The translations under genes were made by a program, and so were the position numbers. From NCBI RefSeq assembly GCF_045679555.1, contig NC_092094.1:14894612-14958611 (forward strand): DNA of 64,000 bases. Reading direction: 5' to 3'. Below are positions 1-11,175 of the stretch, piece after piece. Every line of letters begins with the position of its first letter. Within the stretch, counting starts at the first letter, position 1. This DNA is from Salvelinus alpinus. Its lineage: Eukaryota > Chordata > Actinopteri > Salmoniformes > Salmonidae. The notes under the pieces were generated by a model. That model was not told the origin of the DNA, ran no database searches, and was given only the letters and a program-made list of their open reading frames with translations.

Positions 1-699
1 CCATGACGGCGTAGTGTGTTACTAATGGTTTTCTTTGAGACTGTGGTCCCAGCTCTCTTCAGGTCATTGACCAGGTCCTGCCGTGTAGTTCTGGGCTGAT
101 CCCTCAACTTCCTCATGATCATCGATGCCCCACGAGGTAAGATCTTGCATGGAGCCCCAGACCGAGGGTGATTGACCGTCATCTTGAACTTCTTCCATTT
201 TCTAATAATTGCGCCAACAGTTGTTGCCTTCTCACCAAGCTGCTTGCCTATTGTCCTGTAGCCCATCCCAGCCTTGTGCAGGTCTACAATTTTATCCCTG
301 ATGTCCTTACACAGCTCTCTGGTCTTGCCATTGTGGAGAGGTTGGAGTCTGTTTGATTGAGTGTGTGGACAGGTGTCTTTTATACAGGTAACGAGTTCAA
401 ACAGGTGCAGTTAATACAGGTAATGAGTGGAGAACAGGAGGGCTTCTTAAAGAAAAACTAACAGGTCTGTGAGAGCCGGAATTCTTACTGGTTGGTAGGT
501 GATCAAATACTTATGTCATGCAATAAAATGCAAATTAATTACTTAAAAATCATACAATGTGATTTTCTGGATTTTTGTTTTAGATTCCATCTCTCACAGT
601 TGAAGTGTACCTATGATAAAAATTACAGACCTCTACATGCTTTGTAAGTAGGAAAACCTACAAAATTGACAGTGTATCAAATACTTGTTCTCCCCACTG
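1..699 (-). mobile_element. Tc1-like transposon, right-hand part, cut by the window start
   Basis: The terminal repeat ends at 699 (the sequence ATACTTGTTCTCCCCACTG) and is followed by a TA and a short TA repeat, as expected for Tc1/mariner insertion at TA. Reading the minus strand through about 1-340 gives degenerate Tc1-transposase sequence; the rest is terminal non-coding DNA. The other end lies outside the window, so total length is unknown. The family is common in salmonid genomes. This copy is not expected to be active. Confidence 0.8.
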
Positions 700-839
700 T
701 ATATATATATATATAACATTTTTTTATTTTTTATTATTATTATTATAATTTTTTTTTAAGTCTGTCACATCTGTGAATGTAGAATGTGTTTGGTTGGTTG
801 TTTGAAAACTTAATAAAACTTTAAATTGAAAAAAAAGGA
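700..839. other. Short AT-rich segment with a poly(A)-like 3' end
   Basis: A TA dinucleotide run (700-716) and a T-rich stretch are followed on the plus strand by AATAAA (about 811-816) and, some 15 bases later, an A tract ending near 838. This looks like the 3' end of a small retro-inserted sequence abutting the next LINE. The source transcript cannot be identified. Confidence 0.35.
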
Positions 840-2345
840 AAGCAAAGGCTAGCTTTTTCAAACTGACTGTGTATAGTGGTCGTTTGACTGCGGACCAATT
901 ATGGACGCAGGCAATGAGGCAGTGATCGCTGAGATCCTGGTTGAAGACAGCAGAGGTGTATTTAGAGGGCAAGTTGGTCAGGATGATATCTATGAGGGTG
1001 CCCGTGTTTACAGATTTAGGGTTGTACCTGGTAGGTTCCTTGATAATTTGTGTAAGATTGAGGGCATCTAGCTTAGATTGTAGGACGGCCGGGGTTTTAA
1101 GCATATGCCAGTTTAGGTCACCTAACTGTACGAACTCTGAAGATAAATAGGGGGCAATCAATTCACATATGGTGTCCAGGGCACAGCTGGGGGCTGAGGG
1201 GGTCTATAACAAGCGGCAACAGTGAGAGACTTATTTCTGGAAAGGTGTATTTTTAAAAGTAGAAAGCTCTAACTGTTTGGGAACAGACCTGGATAGTATG
1301 ACAGAACTCTGCAGGCTCTGCAGGCTATCTCTGCAGTAGATTGCAACTACGCCACCTTAGAACTGCCAATCTTGACCTAAAATGTTGTAGTTGGGGATGG
1401 AAATTTCAGATTTTTGGTGGCCTTCCTAAGCCAGGATTCAGACACGGCTAGGACGTCAGGGTTAGCGGAGTGTGCTAAAGCAATGAATAAAACAAACTTA
1501 GGGAGGAGGCTTCTGATGTTAACATGCATGAAAACAAGGCTTTTACGGTTTCATAAGTCAACAAATGATAGCGCCTGGGGAATAGGTGTGGTACTGGGGT
1601 CTACAGGGCCTGGGTTAACCCCTACATCACCAGAGGAACAGAGGAGGAGTAGGATAAGGGTATGGCTAAAGGCTATAAGAACTGGTCGTCTAGTGCGTTG
1701 GGAACAGAGAATAAAAGGAGCAGAATTCTGGGCGTGGTAGAATAGATTCAGGGCATAATGTACAGACAAGGGTATGGTAGGATGTGTGTACAGTGGAGGT
1801 AAACTTAGGCGTTGAGTGACGATGAGAGAGATTGCATCTCTGGAGGCACCAGTTAAGCCAGGTGAGATCTCCGCATGTGTGGGGGGTGGGACAAAAGAGC
1901 TCTCTAAGGTATGTTGAGTGGGACCGGGGGCTCTTCAGTGAAATAAAACAATAAGTACTAACTGAGACAGCAGTAGACGAGGCATATTGACATTAGAGAG
2001 AGGCATAAAGTAATCCCGGGTGTTGATCGGGAGAGCTAAGACAACGGGTAAATGGTGATGAATGGGCAGAGAGGGTCATTTAGGTATGCACAGGACCTGA
2101 GTTCAAGGCTGGGGCCGACAGATAAACAAAAAGAGGTACCACGTTAGTGAATAGTCCAGCAGGCATCAGCTGTGTAGCCGAGTGATCATAAAGTCCAATG
2201 AGCAGCAATAGGTGAGTCAGGGAGCCGTTCGGTAGTCAGTACTACGCTAGGCGAGCGGGAGACAACGGCGTTCAGAAAGCTAGCGGGCCAGGGCTAGCGG
2301 ATGGGTATTTGGCGACATCGCAACGGAAAAGCCTTTGCATATTTG
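840..2345 (-). mobile_element. LINE (non-LTR retrotransposon) 5' part with endonuclease domain, degenerate
   Basis: On the minus strand, 1161-850 encodes a piece of an APE-type endonuclease with a GDLNWH motif, an NTGTLIDIILT segment and the terminal SDH triad (LSDHCLIACVH), typical of L2/CR1/Rex-type LINEs. Frames are broken between 1200 and 1500. Further upstream, 1769-1551 encodes a hydrophobic N-terminus ending in GDVGVNPGP, a 2A-like motif. The GC-rich stretch to about 2345 looks like the 5' untranslated region. No reverse transcriptase part is attached, so the element is truncated at its 3' side near 840. Clade assignment beyond non-LTR is tentative. Confidence 0.7.
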
Positions 2346-2438
2346 CACAGTATAATATACTCCCAATATAAGAACGATGCTCATATGTAGGCCTAGCCTA
2401 TACAATGTACCTGGCTGGAGTGCACAGTGAGATGACCA

Positions 2439-2546
2439 CATATGAACAATACTTATTCAACTGAGAATATAATACGCCTATCACTGACAACATGTGAACT
2501 ATACTTATTCAACTGAGAATATAATACGCCTATCACTGACAACATA
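2439..2546. repeat. 52-bp tandem repeat, left part
   Basis: Two near-identical 52-bp units (core ACTTATTCAACTGAGAATAT) lie side by side and stop exactly at the TA where the next transposon begins. The same unit resumes at 4210, so the transposon landed inside an existing tandem repeat. Confidence 0.85.
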
Positions 2547-4209
<1,663 letters not shown>

Positions 4210-4309
4210 TATGAACAATACTTATTCAACTGAGAATATAATACGCATATCACTGACAACATATGAACGATACTTATTCAACTGAGAATATAATATGTGT
4301 ATCACTGCT
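4210..4309. repeat. 52-bp tandem repeat, right part
   Basis: Continuation of the 52-bp repeat seen at 2439-2546, with two more diverged units after the right end of the transposon. Confidence 0.8.
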
Positions 4310-4358
4310 AAAAAATAAGGGTGCTTTGAACCTTTTTAGGGCCATATGAAGCAATCGC

Positions 4359-4829
4359 AATCTCTAGCAGTGTAGTGTGTCACTCTTCTAGCAGTGTAGT
4401 GTGTCACTCTTCTAGCAGTGTAGTGTGTCACTCTTCTAGCAGTGTAGTGTGTCACTCTTCTAGCAGTGTAGTGTGTCAATCTCCTCTAGCAGTGTAGTGT
4501 GTCAATCACTCTTCTAGCAGTGTAGTGTGTCACTCTTCTAGCAGTGTAGTGTGTCACTCTTCTAGCAGTGTAGTGTGTCACTCTTCTAGCAGTGTAGTGT
4601 GTCACTCTTCTAGCAGTGTAGTGTGTCACTCCTCTAGCCGTGTAGTGTGTCACTCTTCTAGCAGTGTAGTGTGTCACTCTTCTAGCAGTGTAGTGTGTCA
4701 CTCTTCTAGCAGTGTAGTGTGTCACTCTTCTAGCAGTGTAGTGTGTCACTCGTCTAGCAGTGTAGTGTGTCAATCACTCTTCTAGCAGTGTAGTGTGTCA
4801 CTCTTCTAGCAGTGTAGTGTGTCACTCTT
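4359..4829. repeat. 24-bp minisatellite, left block
   Basis: About 19 tandem copies of a 24-bp unit (TCACTCTTCTAGCAGTGTAG plus TGTG), with occasional 27- to 28-bp variants carrying TCAATC. The block stops at CACTCTT (4823-4829), the same seven bases that open the right block at 8960, so a LINE has split one array. Apparent long ORFs on both strands come only from the unit length being a multiple of three. Confidence 0.95.
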
Positions 4830-4994
4830 ACATTTACATTACATTTACATTTAAGTCATTTAGCAGACGCTCTTATCCAGAGCGACTTACAAATTGGTGC
4901 ATTCACCTTATGACATCCAGTGGAACAGCCACTTTACAATAGTGCATCTAAATCTTTTAAGGGGGGGGGGGGGGGTGAGAAGGATTACTTTATC

Positions 4995-7931
4995 CTATCC
5001 TAGGTATTCCTTAAAGAGGTGGGGTTTCAGGTGTCTCCGGAAGGTGGTGATTGACTCCGCTGTCCTGGCGTCGTGAGGGAGTTTGTTCCACCATTGGGGG
5101 GCCAGAGCAGCGAACAGTTTTGACTGGGCTGAGCGGGAACTGTACTTCCTCAGTGGTAGGGAGGCGAGCAGGCCAGAGGTGGATGAACGCAGTGCCCTTG
5201 TTTGGGTGTAGGGCCTGATCAGAGCCTGGAGGTACTGAGGTGCCGTTCCCCTCACAGCTCCGTAGGCAAGCACCATGGTCTTGTAGCGGATGCGAGCTTC
5301 AACTGGAAGCCAGTGGAGAGAGCGGAGGAGCGGGGTGACGTGAGAGAACTTGGGAAGGTTGAACACCAGACGGGCTGCGGCGTTCTGGATGAGTTGTAGG
5401 GGTTTAATGGCACAGGCAGGGAGCCCAGCCAACAGCGAGTTGCAGTAATCCAGACGGGAGATGACAAGTGCCTGGATTAGGACCTGCGCCGCTTCCTGTG
5501 TGAGGCAGGGTCGTACTCTGCGGATGTTGTAGAGCATGAACCTACAGGAACGGGCCACCGCCTTGATGTTAGTTGAGAACGACAGGGTGTTGTCCAGGAT
5601 CACGCCAAGGTTCTTAGCGCTCTGGGAGGAGGACACAATGGAGTTGTCAACCGTGATGGCGAGATCATGGAACGGGCAGTCCTTCCCCGGGAGGAAGAGC
5701 AGCTCCGTCTTGCCGAGGTTCAGCTTGAGGTGGTGATCCGTCATCCACACTGATATGTCTGCCAGACATGCAGAGATGCGATTCGCCACCTGGTCATCAG
5801 AAGGGGGAAAGGAGAAGATTAGTTGTGTGTCGTCTGCATAGCAATGATAGGAGAGACCATGTGAGGTTATGACAGAGCCAAGTGACTTGGTGTATAGCGA
5901 GAATAGGAGAGGGCCTAGAACAGAGCCCTGGGGGACACCAGTGGTGAGAGCACGTGGTGAGGAGACAGATTCTCGCCACGCCACCTGGTAGGAGCGACCT
6001 GTCAGGTAGGACGCAATCCAAGCGTGGGCCGCGCCGGAGATGCCCAACTCGGAGAGGGTGGAGAGGAGGATCTGATGGTTCACAGTATCGAAGGCAGCCG
6101 ATAGGTCTAGAAGGATGAGAGCAGAGGAGAGAGAGTTAGCTTTAGCAGTGCGGAGCGCCTCCGTGATACAGAGAAGAGCAGTCTCAGTTGAATGACTAGT
6201 CTTGAAACCTGACTGATTTGGATCAAGAAGGTCATTCTGAGAGAGATAGCGGGAGAGCTGGCCAAGGACGGCACGTTCAAGAGTTTTGGAGAGAAAAGAA
6301 AGAAGGGATACTGGTCTGTAGTTGTTGACATCGGAGGGATCGAGTGTAGGTTTTTTCAGAAGGGGTGCAACTCTCGCTCTCTTGAAGACGGAAGGGACGT
6401 AGCCAGCGGTCAGGGATGAGTTGATGAGCGAGGTGAGGTAAGGGAGAAGGTCTCCGGAAATGGTCTGGAGAAGAGAGGAGGGGATAGGGTCAAGCGGGCA
6501 GGTTGTTGGGCGGCCGGCCGTCACAAGACGCGAGATTTCATCTGGAGAGAGAGGGGAGAAAGAGGTCAGAGCACAGGGTAGGGCAGTGTGAGCAGAACCA
6601 GCGGTGTCGTTTGACTTAGCAAACGAGGATCGGATGTCGTCGACCTTCTTTTCAAAATGGTTGACGAAGTCATCTGCAGAGAGGGAGGAGGGGGGGGGGG
6701 GGGGAGGAGGATTCAGGAGGGAGGAGAAGGTGGCAAAGAGCTTCCTAGGGTTAGAGGCAGATGCTTGGAATTTAGAGTGGTAGAAAGTGGCTTTAGCAGC
6801 AGAGACAGAAGAGGAAAATGTAGAGAGGAGGGAGTGAAAGGATGCCAGGTCCGCAGGGAGGCGAGTTTTCCTCCATTTCCGCTCGGCTGCCCGGAGCCCT
6901 GTTCTGTGAGCTCGCAGTGAGTCGTCGAGCCACGGAGCGGGAGGGGAGGACCGAGCCGGCCTGGAGGATAGGGGACATAGAGAATCAAAGGATGCAGAAA
7001 GGGAGGAGAGGAGGGTTGAGGAGGCAGAATCAGGAGATAGGTTGGAGAAGGTTTGAGCAGAGGGAAGAGATGATAGGATGGAAGAGGAGAGGGTAGCGGG
7101 GGAGAGAGAGCGAAGGTTGGGACGGCGCGATACCATCCGAGTAGGGGCAGTGTGGGAAGTGTTGGATGAGAGCGAGAGGGAAAAGGATACAAGGTAGTGG
7201 TCGGAGACTTGGAGGGGAGTTGCAATGAGGTTAGTGGAAGAACAGCATCTAGTAAAGATGAGGTCGAGCGTATTGCCTGCCTTGTGAGTAGGGGGGGAAG
7301 GTGAGAGGGTGAGGTCAAAAGAGGAGAGGAGTGGAAAGAAGGAGGCAGAGAGGAATGAGTCAAAGGTAGACGTGGGGAGGTTAAAGTCGCCCAGAACTGT
7401 GAGAGGTGAGCCGTCCTCAGGAAAGGAGCTTATCAAGGCATCAAGCTCATTGATGAACTCTCCGAGGGAACCTGGAGGGCGATAAATGATAAGGATGTTA
7501 AGCTTGAAAGGGCTGGTAACTGTGACAGCATGGAATTCAAAGGAGGCGATAGACAGATGGGTAAGGGGAGAAAGAGAGAATGACCACTTGGGAGAGATGA
7601 GGATCCCGGTGCCACCACCCCGCTGACCAGAAGCTCTCGGGGTGTGCGAGAACACGTGGGCGGACGAAGAGAGAGCAGTAGCAGCAGTGTTATCTGTGGT
7701 GATCCATGTTTCCGTCAGTGCCAAGAAGTCGAGGGACTGGAGGGAGGCATAGGCTGAGATGAACTCTGCCTTGTTGGCCGCAGATCGGCAGTTCCAGAGG
7801 CTACCGGAGACCTGGAACTCCACGTGGGTCGTGCGTGCTGGGACCACCAGATTAGGGTGGCCGCGGCCACGCGGTGTGGAGCGTTTGTATGGTCTGTGCA
7901 GAGAGGAGAGAACAGGGATAGACAGACACAT
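4995..7931 (-). CDS. LINE ORF2-type protein: APE endonuclease and reverse transcriptase, 978 aa, uninterrupted
   Basis: The protein nicks target DNA and copies the element's RNA at the nick. Endonuclease motifs run in order: NCRSAANK near residue 47, LTETW near 72-76, LGDFN near 180-184, NTLDLIFTR near 219 and SDH near 243-245. Reverse transcriptase motifs follow: YRPVSLLS near 538, LLDLSAAFDTV near 607, GVPQGSVLGP near 665-674 and the catalytic YADD near 698-701. The C-terminal part (LDYCNSLLAGL, LHWLPVEARI) is typical of L2/Rex-type fish LINEs. There is no internal stop or frameshift, which suggests a recent insertion. The ATG at 7931 is simply the first in the frame; the true start could differ. 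Proline runs near residue 408 come from a homopolymer tract. No separate ORF1 is visible upstream. Confidence 0.9.
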   Translation of the reverse strand: MCLSIPVLSSLHRPYKRSTPRGRGHPNLVVPARTTHVEFQVSGSLWNCRSAANKAEFISAYASLQSLDFLALTETWITTDNTAATALSSSAHVFSHTPRASGQRGGGTGILISPKWSFSLSPLTHLSIASFEFHAVTVTSPFKLNILIIYRPPGSLGEFINELDALISSFPEDGSPLTVLGDFNLPTSTFDSFLSASFFPLLSSFDLTLSPSPPTHKAGNTLDLIFTRCCSSTNLIATPLQVSDHYLVSFSLSLSSNTSHTAPTRMVSRRPNLRSLSPATLSSSILSSLPSAQTFSNLSPDSASSTLLSSLSASFDSLCPLSSRPARSSPPAPWLDDSLRAHRTGLRAAERKWRKTRLPADLASFHSLLSTFSSSVSAAKATFYHSKFQASASNPRKLFATFSSLLNPPPPPPPSSLSADDFVNHFEKKVDDIRSSFAKSNDTAGSAHTALPCALTSFSPLSPDEISRLVTAGRPTTCPLDPIPSSLLQTISGDLLPYLTSLINSSLTAGYVPSVFKRARVAPLLKKPTLDPSDVNNYRPVSLLSFLSKTLERAVLGQLSRYLSQNDLLDPNQSGFKTSHSTETALLCITEALRTAKANSLSSALILLDLSAAFDTVNHQILLSTLSELGISGAAHAWIASYLTGRSYQVAWRESVSSPRALTTGVPQGSVLGPLLFSLYTKSLGSVITSHGLSYHCYADDTQLIFSFPPSDDQVANRISACLADISVWMTDHHLKLNLGKTELLFLPGKDCPFHDLAITVDNSIVSSSQSAKNLGVILDNTLSFSTNIKAVARSCRFMLYNIRRVRPCLTQEAAQVLIQALVISRLDYCNSLLAGLPACAIKPLQLIQNAAARLVFNLPKFSHVTPLLRSLHWLPVEARIRYKTMVLAYGAVRGTAPQYLQALIRPYTQTRALRSSTSGLLASLPLRKYSSRSAQSKLFAALAPQWWNKLPHDARTAESITTFRRHLKPHLFKEYLG

Positions 7932-8959
7932 AGTTGACAGGCTACAGAAGAGACTAAGCTAATGCAAAGGAGATTGGAATGACAAGTGGACTACGCGTCT
8001 CGAATGTTCAGAAAGTTAAGCTTACGTAGCAAGAATCTTATTGACTAGAATGATTAAGATGATACAGTACTGCTGAAGTAGGCTAGCTGGCAGTGGCTGC
8101 GTTGTTGACTTTGTAGGCTAGCTGGCAGTGGCTGCGTTGTTGACACTACACTAATCAAGTCGTTCCGTTGAGTGTAATAGTTTCTACAGTGCTGCTATTC
8201 GGGGGCTAGCTGGCTAGCTAGCAGTGTTGATTACGTTACGTTGCGTTAAAAGAACGACAGTAGCTGGCTAGCTAACCTAGAAAATCGCTCTAGACTACAC
8301 AATTATCTTTGATACAAAGACGGCTATGTAGCTAGCTGTGTAGCTAGCTACGATCAAACAAATCCAACCGTTGTACTGTAATGAAATGAAATGAAAATGT
8401 GATACTACCTGTGGAGCGAAGCGGAATGCGACCGGGTTGTTGAGTGCGGAAGTTCTATTCGGTAGACGTTGGCTAGCTGTTGGCTAGCTAGCAGTGTCTC
8501 CTATGTTAAGGACGACAAATAGCTGGCTAGCTAACCTCGGTAAATTAAGATAATCACTCTAAAACTACACACTCTAAACTACACAATTATCTTGGATACG
8601 AAGACAGCAAAGACAACTATGTAGCTAGCTAACACTACACTAATCAAGTCGTTCAGTTGAGTGTAATAGTTGCTACAGTGCTGCTATTCGGTAGACGGTG
8701 GACGTTTGCTAGCTGGCTAGCTGCTGGGCAGATAGCAGTGTAGACTGCGTTAGGACGACGTAATACGATAATTACGCAATTATTTTTGATACAAAGACGG
8801 CTATGTAGCTAGCTAAGAAGAAATTGCTAAGATTAGACAAATCAAACCGTTGTACTATAATTGAATGTAATGAAATGTAATGAAAAGTTATACTACCTGC
8901 GGACCAAAGCGCAAATGCGACCGCTCGCTCCAACCCGGAAGTGACGAAAAAAGGGACTA
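7932..8959 (-). promoter_or_regulatory. LINE 5' region with repeated, monomer-like blocks
   Basis: There is no long ORF. Two blocks of about 292 bp (8143-8434 and 8632-8923) align along their whole length. Both open ACACTACACTAATCAAGTCG and end in TACTACCTG, a GCGAAGC or CAAAGCG segment and ATGCGACCG. The interval between them repeats the middle of the block, and a 31- to 32-bp duplication (GGCTAGCTGGCAGTGGCTGC) lies at about 8082-8144. CTAGCTAG motifs are dense. The arrangement resembles tandem promoter monomers of some LINEs; promoter activity is inferred, not shown. Confidence 0.6.
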
Positions 8960-10911
8960 CACTCTTCTAGCAGTGTAGTGTGTCACTCTTCTAGCAGTGT
9001 AGTGTGTCACTCTTCTAGCAGTGTAGTGTGTCAATCACTCTTCTAGCAGTGTAGTGTGTCAATCACTCTTCTAGCAGTGTAGTGTGTCACTCTTCTAGCA
9101 GTGTAGTGTGTCACTCTTCTAGCAGTGTAGTGTGTCACTCTTCTAGCAGTGTAGTGTGTCAATCTCCTCTAGCAGGGTAGTGTGTCACTCTTCTAGAAGT
9201 GTAGTGTGTCACTCTTCTAGCAGTGTAGTGTGTCACTCTTCTAGCAGTGTAGTGTGTCACTCTTCTAGCAGTGTAGTGTGTCAATCTCCTCTAGCAGTGT
9301 AGTGTGTCACTCTTCTAGCTGTGTAGTGTGTCACTCTTCTAGCAGTGTAGTGTGTCACTCTTCTAGCAGTGTAGTGTGTCACTCTTCTAGCAGTGTAGTG
9401 TGTCACTCTTCTAGCAGTGTAGTGTCAATCACTCTTCTAGCAGTGTAGTGTCAATCACTCTTCTAGCAGTGTAGTGTGTCAATCTCCTCTAGCAGTGTAG
9501 TGTGTCAATCTCCTCTAGCAGTGTAGTGTGTCACTCTTCTAGCAGTGTAGTGTGTCACTCTTCTAGCAGTGTAGTGTGTCACTCTTCTAGCAGTGTAGTG
9601 TGTCAATCTCTTCTAGCAGTGTAGTGTGTCACTCTTCTAGCAGTGTAGTGTGTCACTCTTCTAGCAGTGTAGTGTGTCACTCTTCTAGCAGTGTAGTGTG
9701 TCACTCTTTTAGCAGTGTAGTGTGTCACTCTTCTAGCAGTGTAGTGTGTCACTCTTCTAGCAGTGTAGTGTGTCACTCTTCTAGCAGTGTAGTGTGTCAC
9801 TCCTCGAGCAGTGTAGTGTGTCACTCTTCTAGCAGTGTAGTGTGTCACTCTTCTAGCAGTGTAGTGTGTCACTCTTCTAGCAGTGTAGTGTGTCACTCTT
9901 CTAGCAGTGTAGTGTGTCACTCTTCTAGCAGTGTAGTGTGTCACTCTTCTAGCAGTGTAGTGTGTCACTCTTCTAGCAGTGTAGTGTGTCACTCTTCTAG
10001 CAGTGTAGTGTGTCACTCTTCTAGCAGTGTAGTGTGTCACTCTTCTAGCAGTGTAGTGTGTCACTCTTCTAGCAGTGTAGTGTGTCACTCTTCTAGCAGT
10101 GTAGTGTGTCACTCTTCTAGCAGTGTAGTGTCACTCTTCTAGCAGTGTAGTGTGTCACTCTTCTAGCAGTGTAGTGTGTCACTCCTCTAGCAGTGTAGTG
10201 TGTCACTCTTTTAGCAGTGTAGTGTGTCACTCTTCTAGCAGTGTAGTGTGTCACTCTTTTAGCAGTGTAGTGTGTCACTCCTCTAGCAGTGTAGTGTGTC
10301 ACTCTTCTAGCAGTGTAGTGTGTCACTCTTCTAGCAGTGTAGTGTGTCACTCTTCTAGCAGTGTAGTGTGTCACTCTTCTAGCAGTGTAGTGTGTCACTC
10401 TTCTAGCAGTGTAGTGTGTCACTCTTTTAGCAGTGTAGTGTGTCACTCTTCTAGCAGTGTAGTGTGTCACTCTTCTAGCAGTGTAGTGTGTCACTCTTCT
10501 AGCAGTGTAGTGTGTCACTCTTCTAGCAGTGTAGTGTGTCACTCTTCTAGCAGTGTAGTGTGTCACTCCTCTAGCAGTGTAGTGTGTCACTCTTCTAGCA
10601 GTGTAGTGTGTCACTCTTCTAGCAGTGTAGTGTGTCACTCTTCTAGCAGTGTAGTGTGTCACTCCTCTAGCAGTGTAGTGTGTCACTCTTTTAGCAGTGT
10701 AGTGTGTCACTCTTCTAGCAGTGTAGTGTGTCACTCTTCTAGCAGTGTAGTGTGTCACTCTTCTAGCAGTGTAGTGTGTCACTCTTCTAGCAGTGTAGTG
10801 TGTCACTCCTCTAGCAGTGTAGTGTGTCACTCTTCTAGCAAATGTAGTGTGTCACTCTTCTAGCAGTGTAGTGTGTCACTCTTCTAGCAGTGTTGTGTGT
10901 CTAGCAGTGTA
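8960..10911. repeat. 24-bp minisatellite, right block
   Basis: About 80 tandem copies of the same 24-bp unit as at 4359. The left half is mixed with 27- to 28-bp variants (TCAATCTCC or TCAATCACTC); the stretch from about 9630 to 10850 is almost uniform, which suggests recent amplification there. The 8-residue CHSSSSVV and MTHYTARRV translations on opposite strands are by-products of the 24-bp period. Confidence 0.95.
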
Positions 10912-11175
10912 ATGCTCTCGATTGTGCAGCTGTAAAAGTTTCTCAGGGTTTTTGGTGACGAGCCAAATTTCTCCAGCCTCCTGAGGTTGAAGAGGTGCTA
11001 TTGCGCCTTCACCACACTGTCTGTGTGGATGGACCATTTCCGTTTGTCTGTGATGTGTACGCCAAGGAACTTAACTTTCCACCTTCTCCATTGCTGTCCC
11101 TTCGATGTGGATAGGGGGGTGCTCCCTCTGCTGTTTCCTGAAGTCCACGATCAGCTCCTTTGTTTTGGCAGTTTG
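10912..11175 (-). mobile_element. LINE reverse-transcriptase fragment (C-terminal part)
   Basis: The minus strand from about 11170 reads KELIVDFRKQQREHPPIHIEG, then FLGVHITDKRKWSIHTDSVV and HLFNLRRLEKFG, typical of the region after the YADD/FADD motif in Rex/CR1-like fish LINEs. One frameshift and one stop are visible. It belongs to the same broad family as the fragments at 15963-18396 and 58719-62350. Confidence 0.75.

Larger units (their letters stand above)
4830..8959 (-). mobile_element. L2-type LINE, apparently full length, inserted in the 24-bp minisatellite
   Basis: The element is about 4.1 kb on the minus strand. Its 5' end is near 8959 and its 3' end at 4830, finishing in a short (TAAATG)-like tail instead of poly(A), as in L2-clade elements. 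A 7-bp direct repeat CACTCTT flanks it (4823-4829 and 8960-8966); this also belongs to the repeat unit, so it is weak as a target-site duplication. It contains a 5' region of about 1 kb with repeated blocks, one long ORF (endonuclease plus reverse transcriptase) and a 160-base 3' untranslated region. The last 50 bases match a SINE tail at 26858-26907. Confidence 0.9.

Noticed and set aside
941-1150. Plus-strand ORF of 69 codons
   Set aside because: It is the shadow of the LINE endonuclease on the minus strand.
9600-10863. Long repeated ORFs (CHSSSSVV and MTHYTARRV units)
   Set aside because: The 24-bp unit is a multiple of three, so any stop-free frame stays open. Both strands are open together and no conserved protein is suggested.
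8960-10911. CRISPR-like regular repeats
   Set aside because: Units are directly adjacent with no unique spacers, no cas genes are present, and the DNA is vertebrate.
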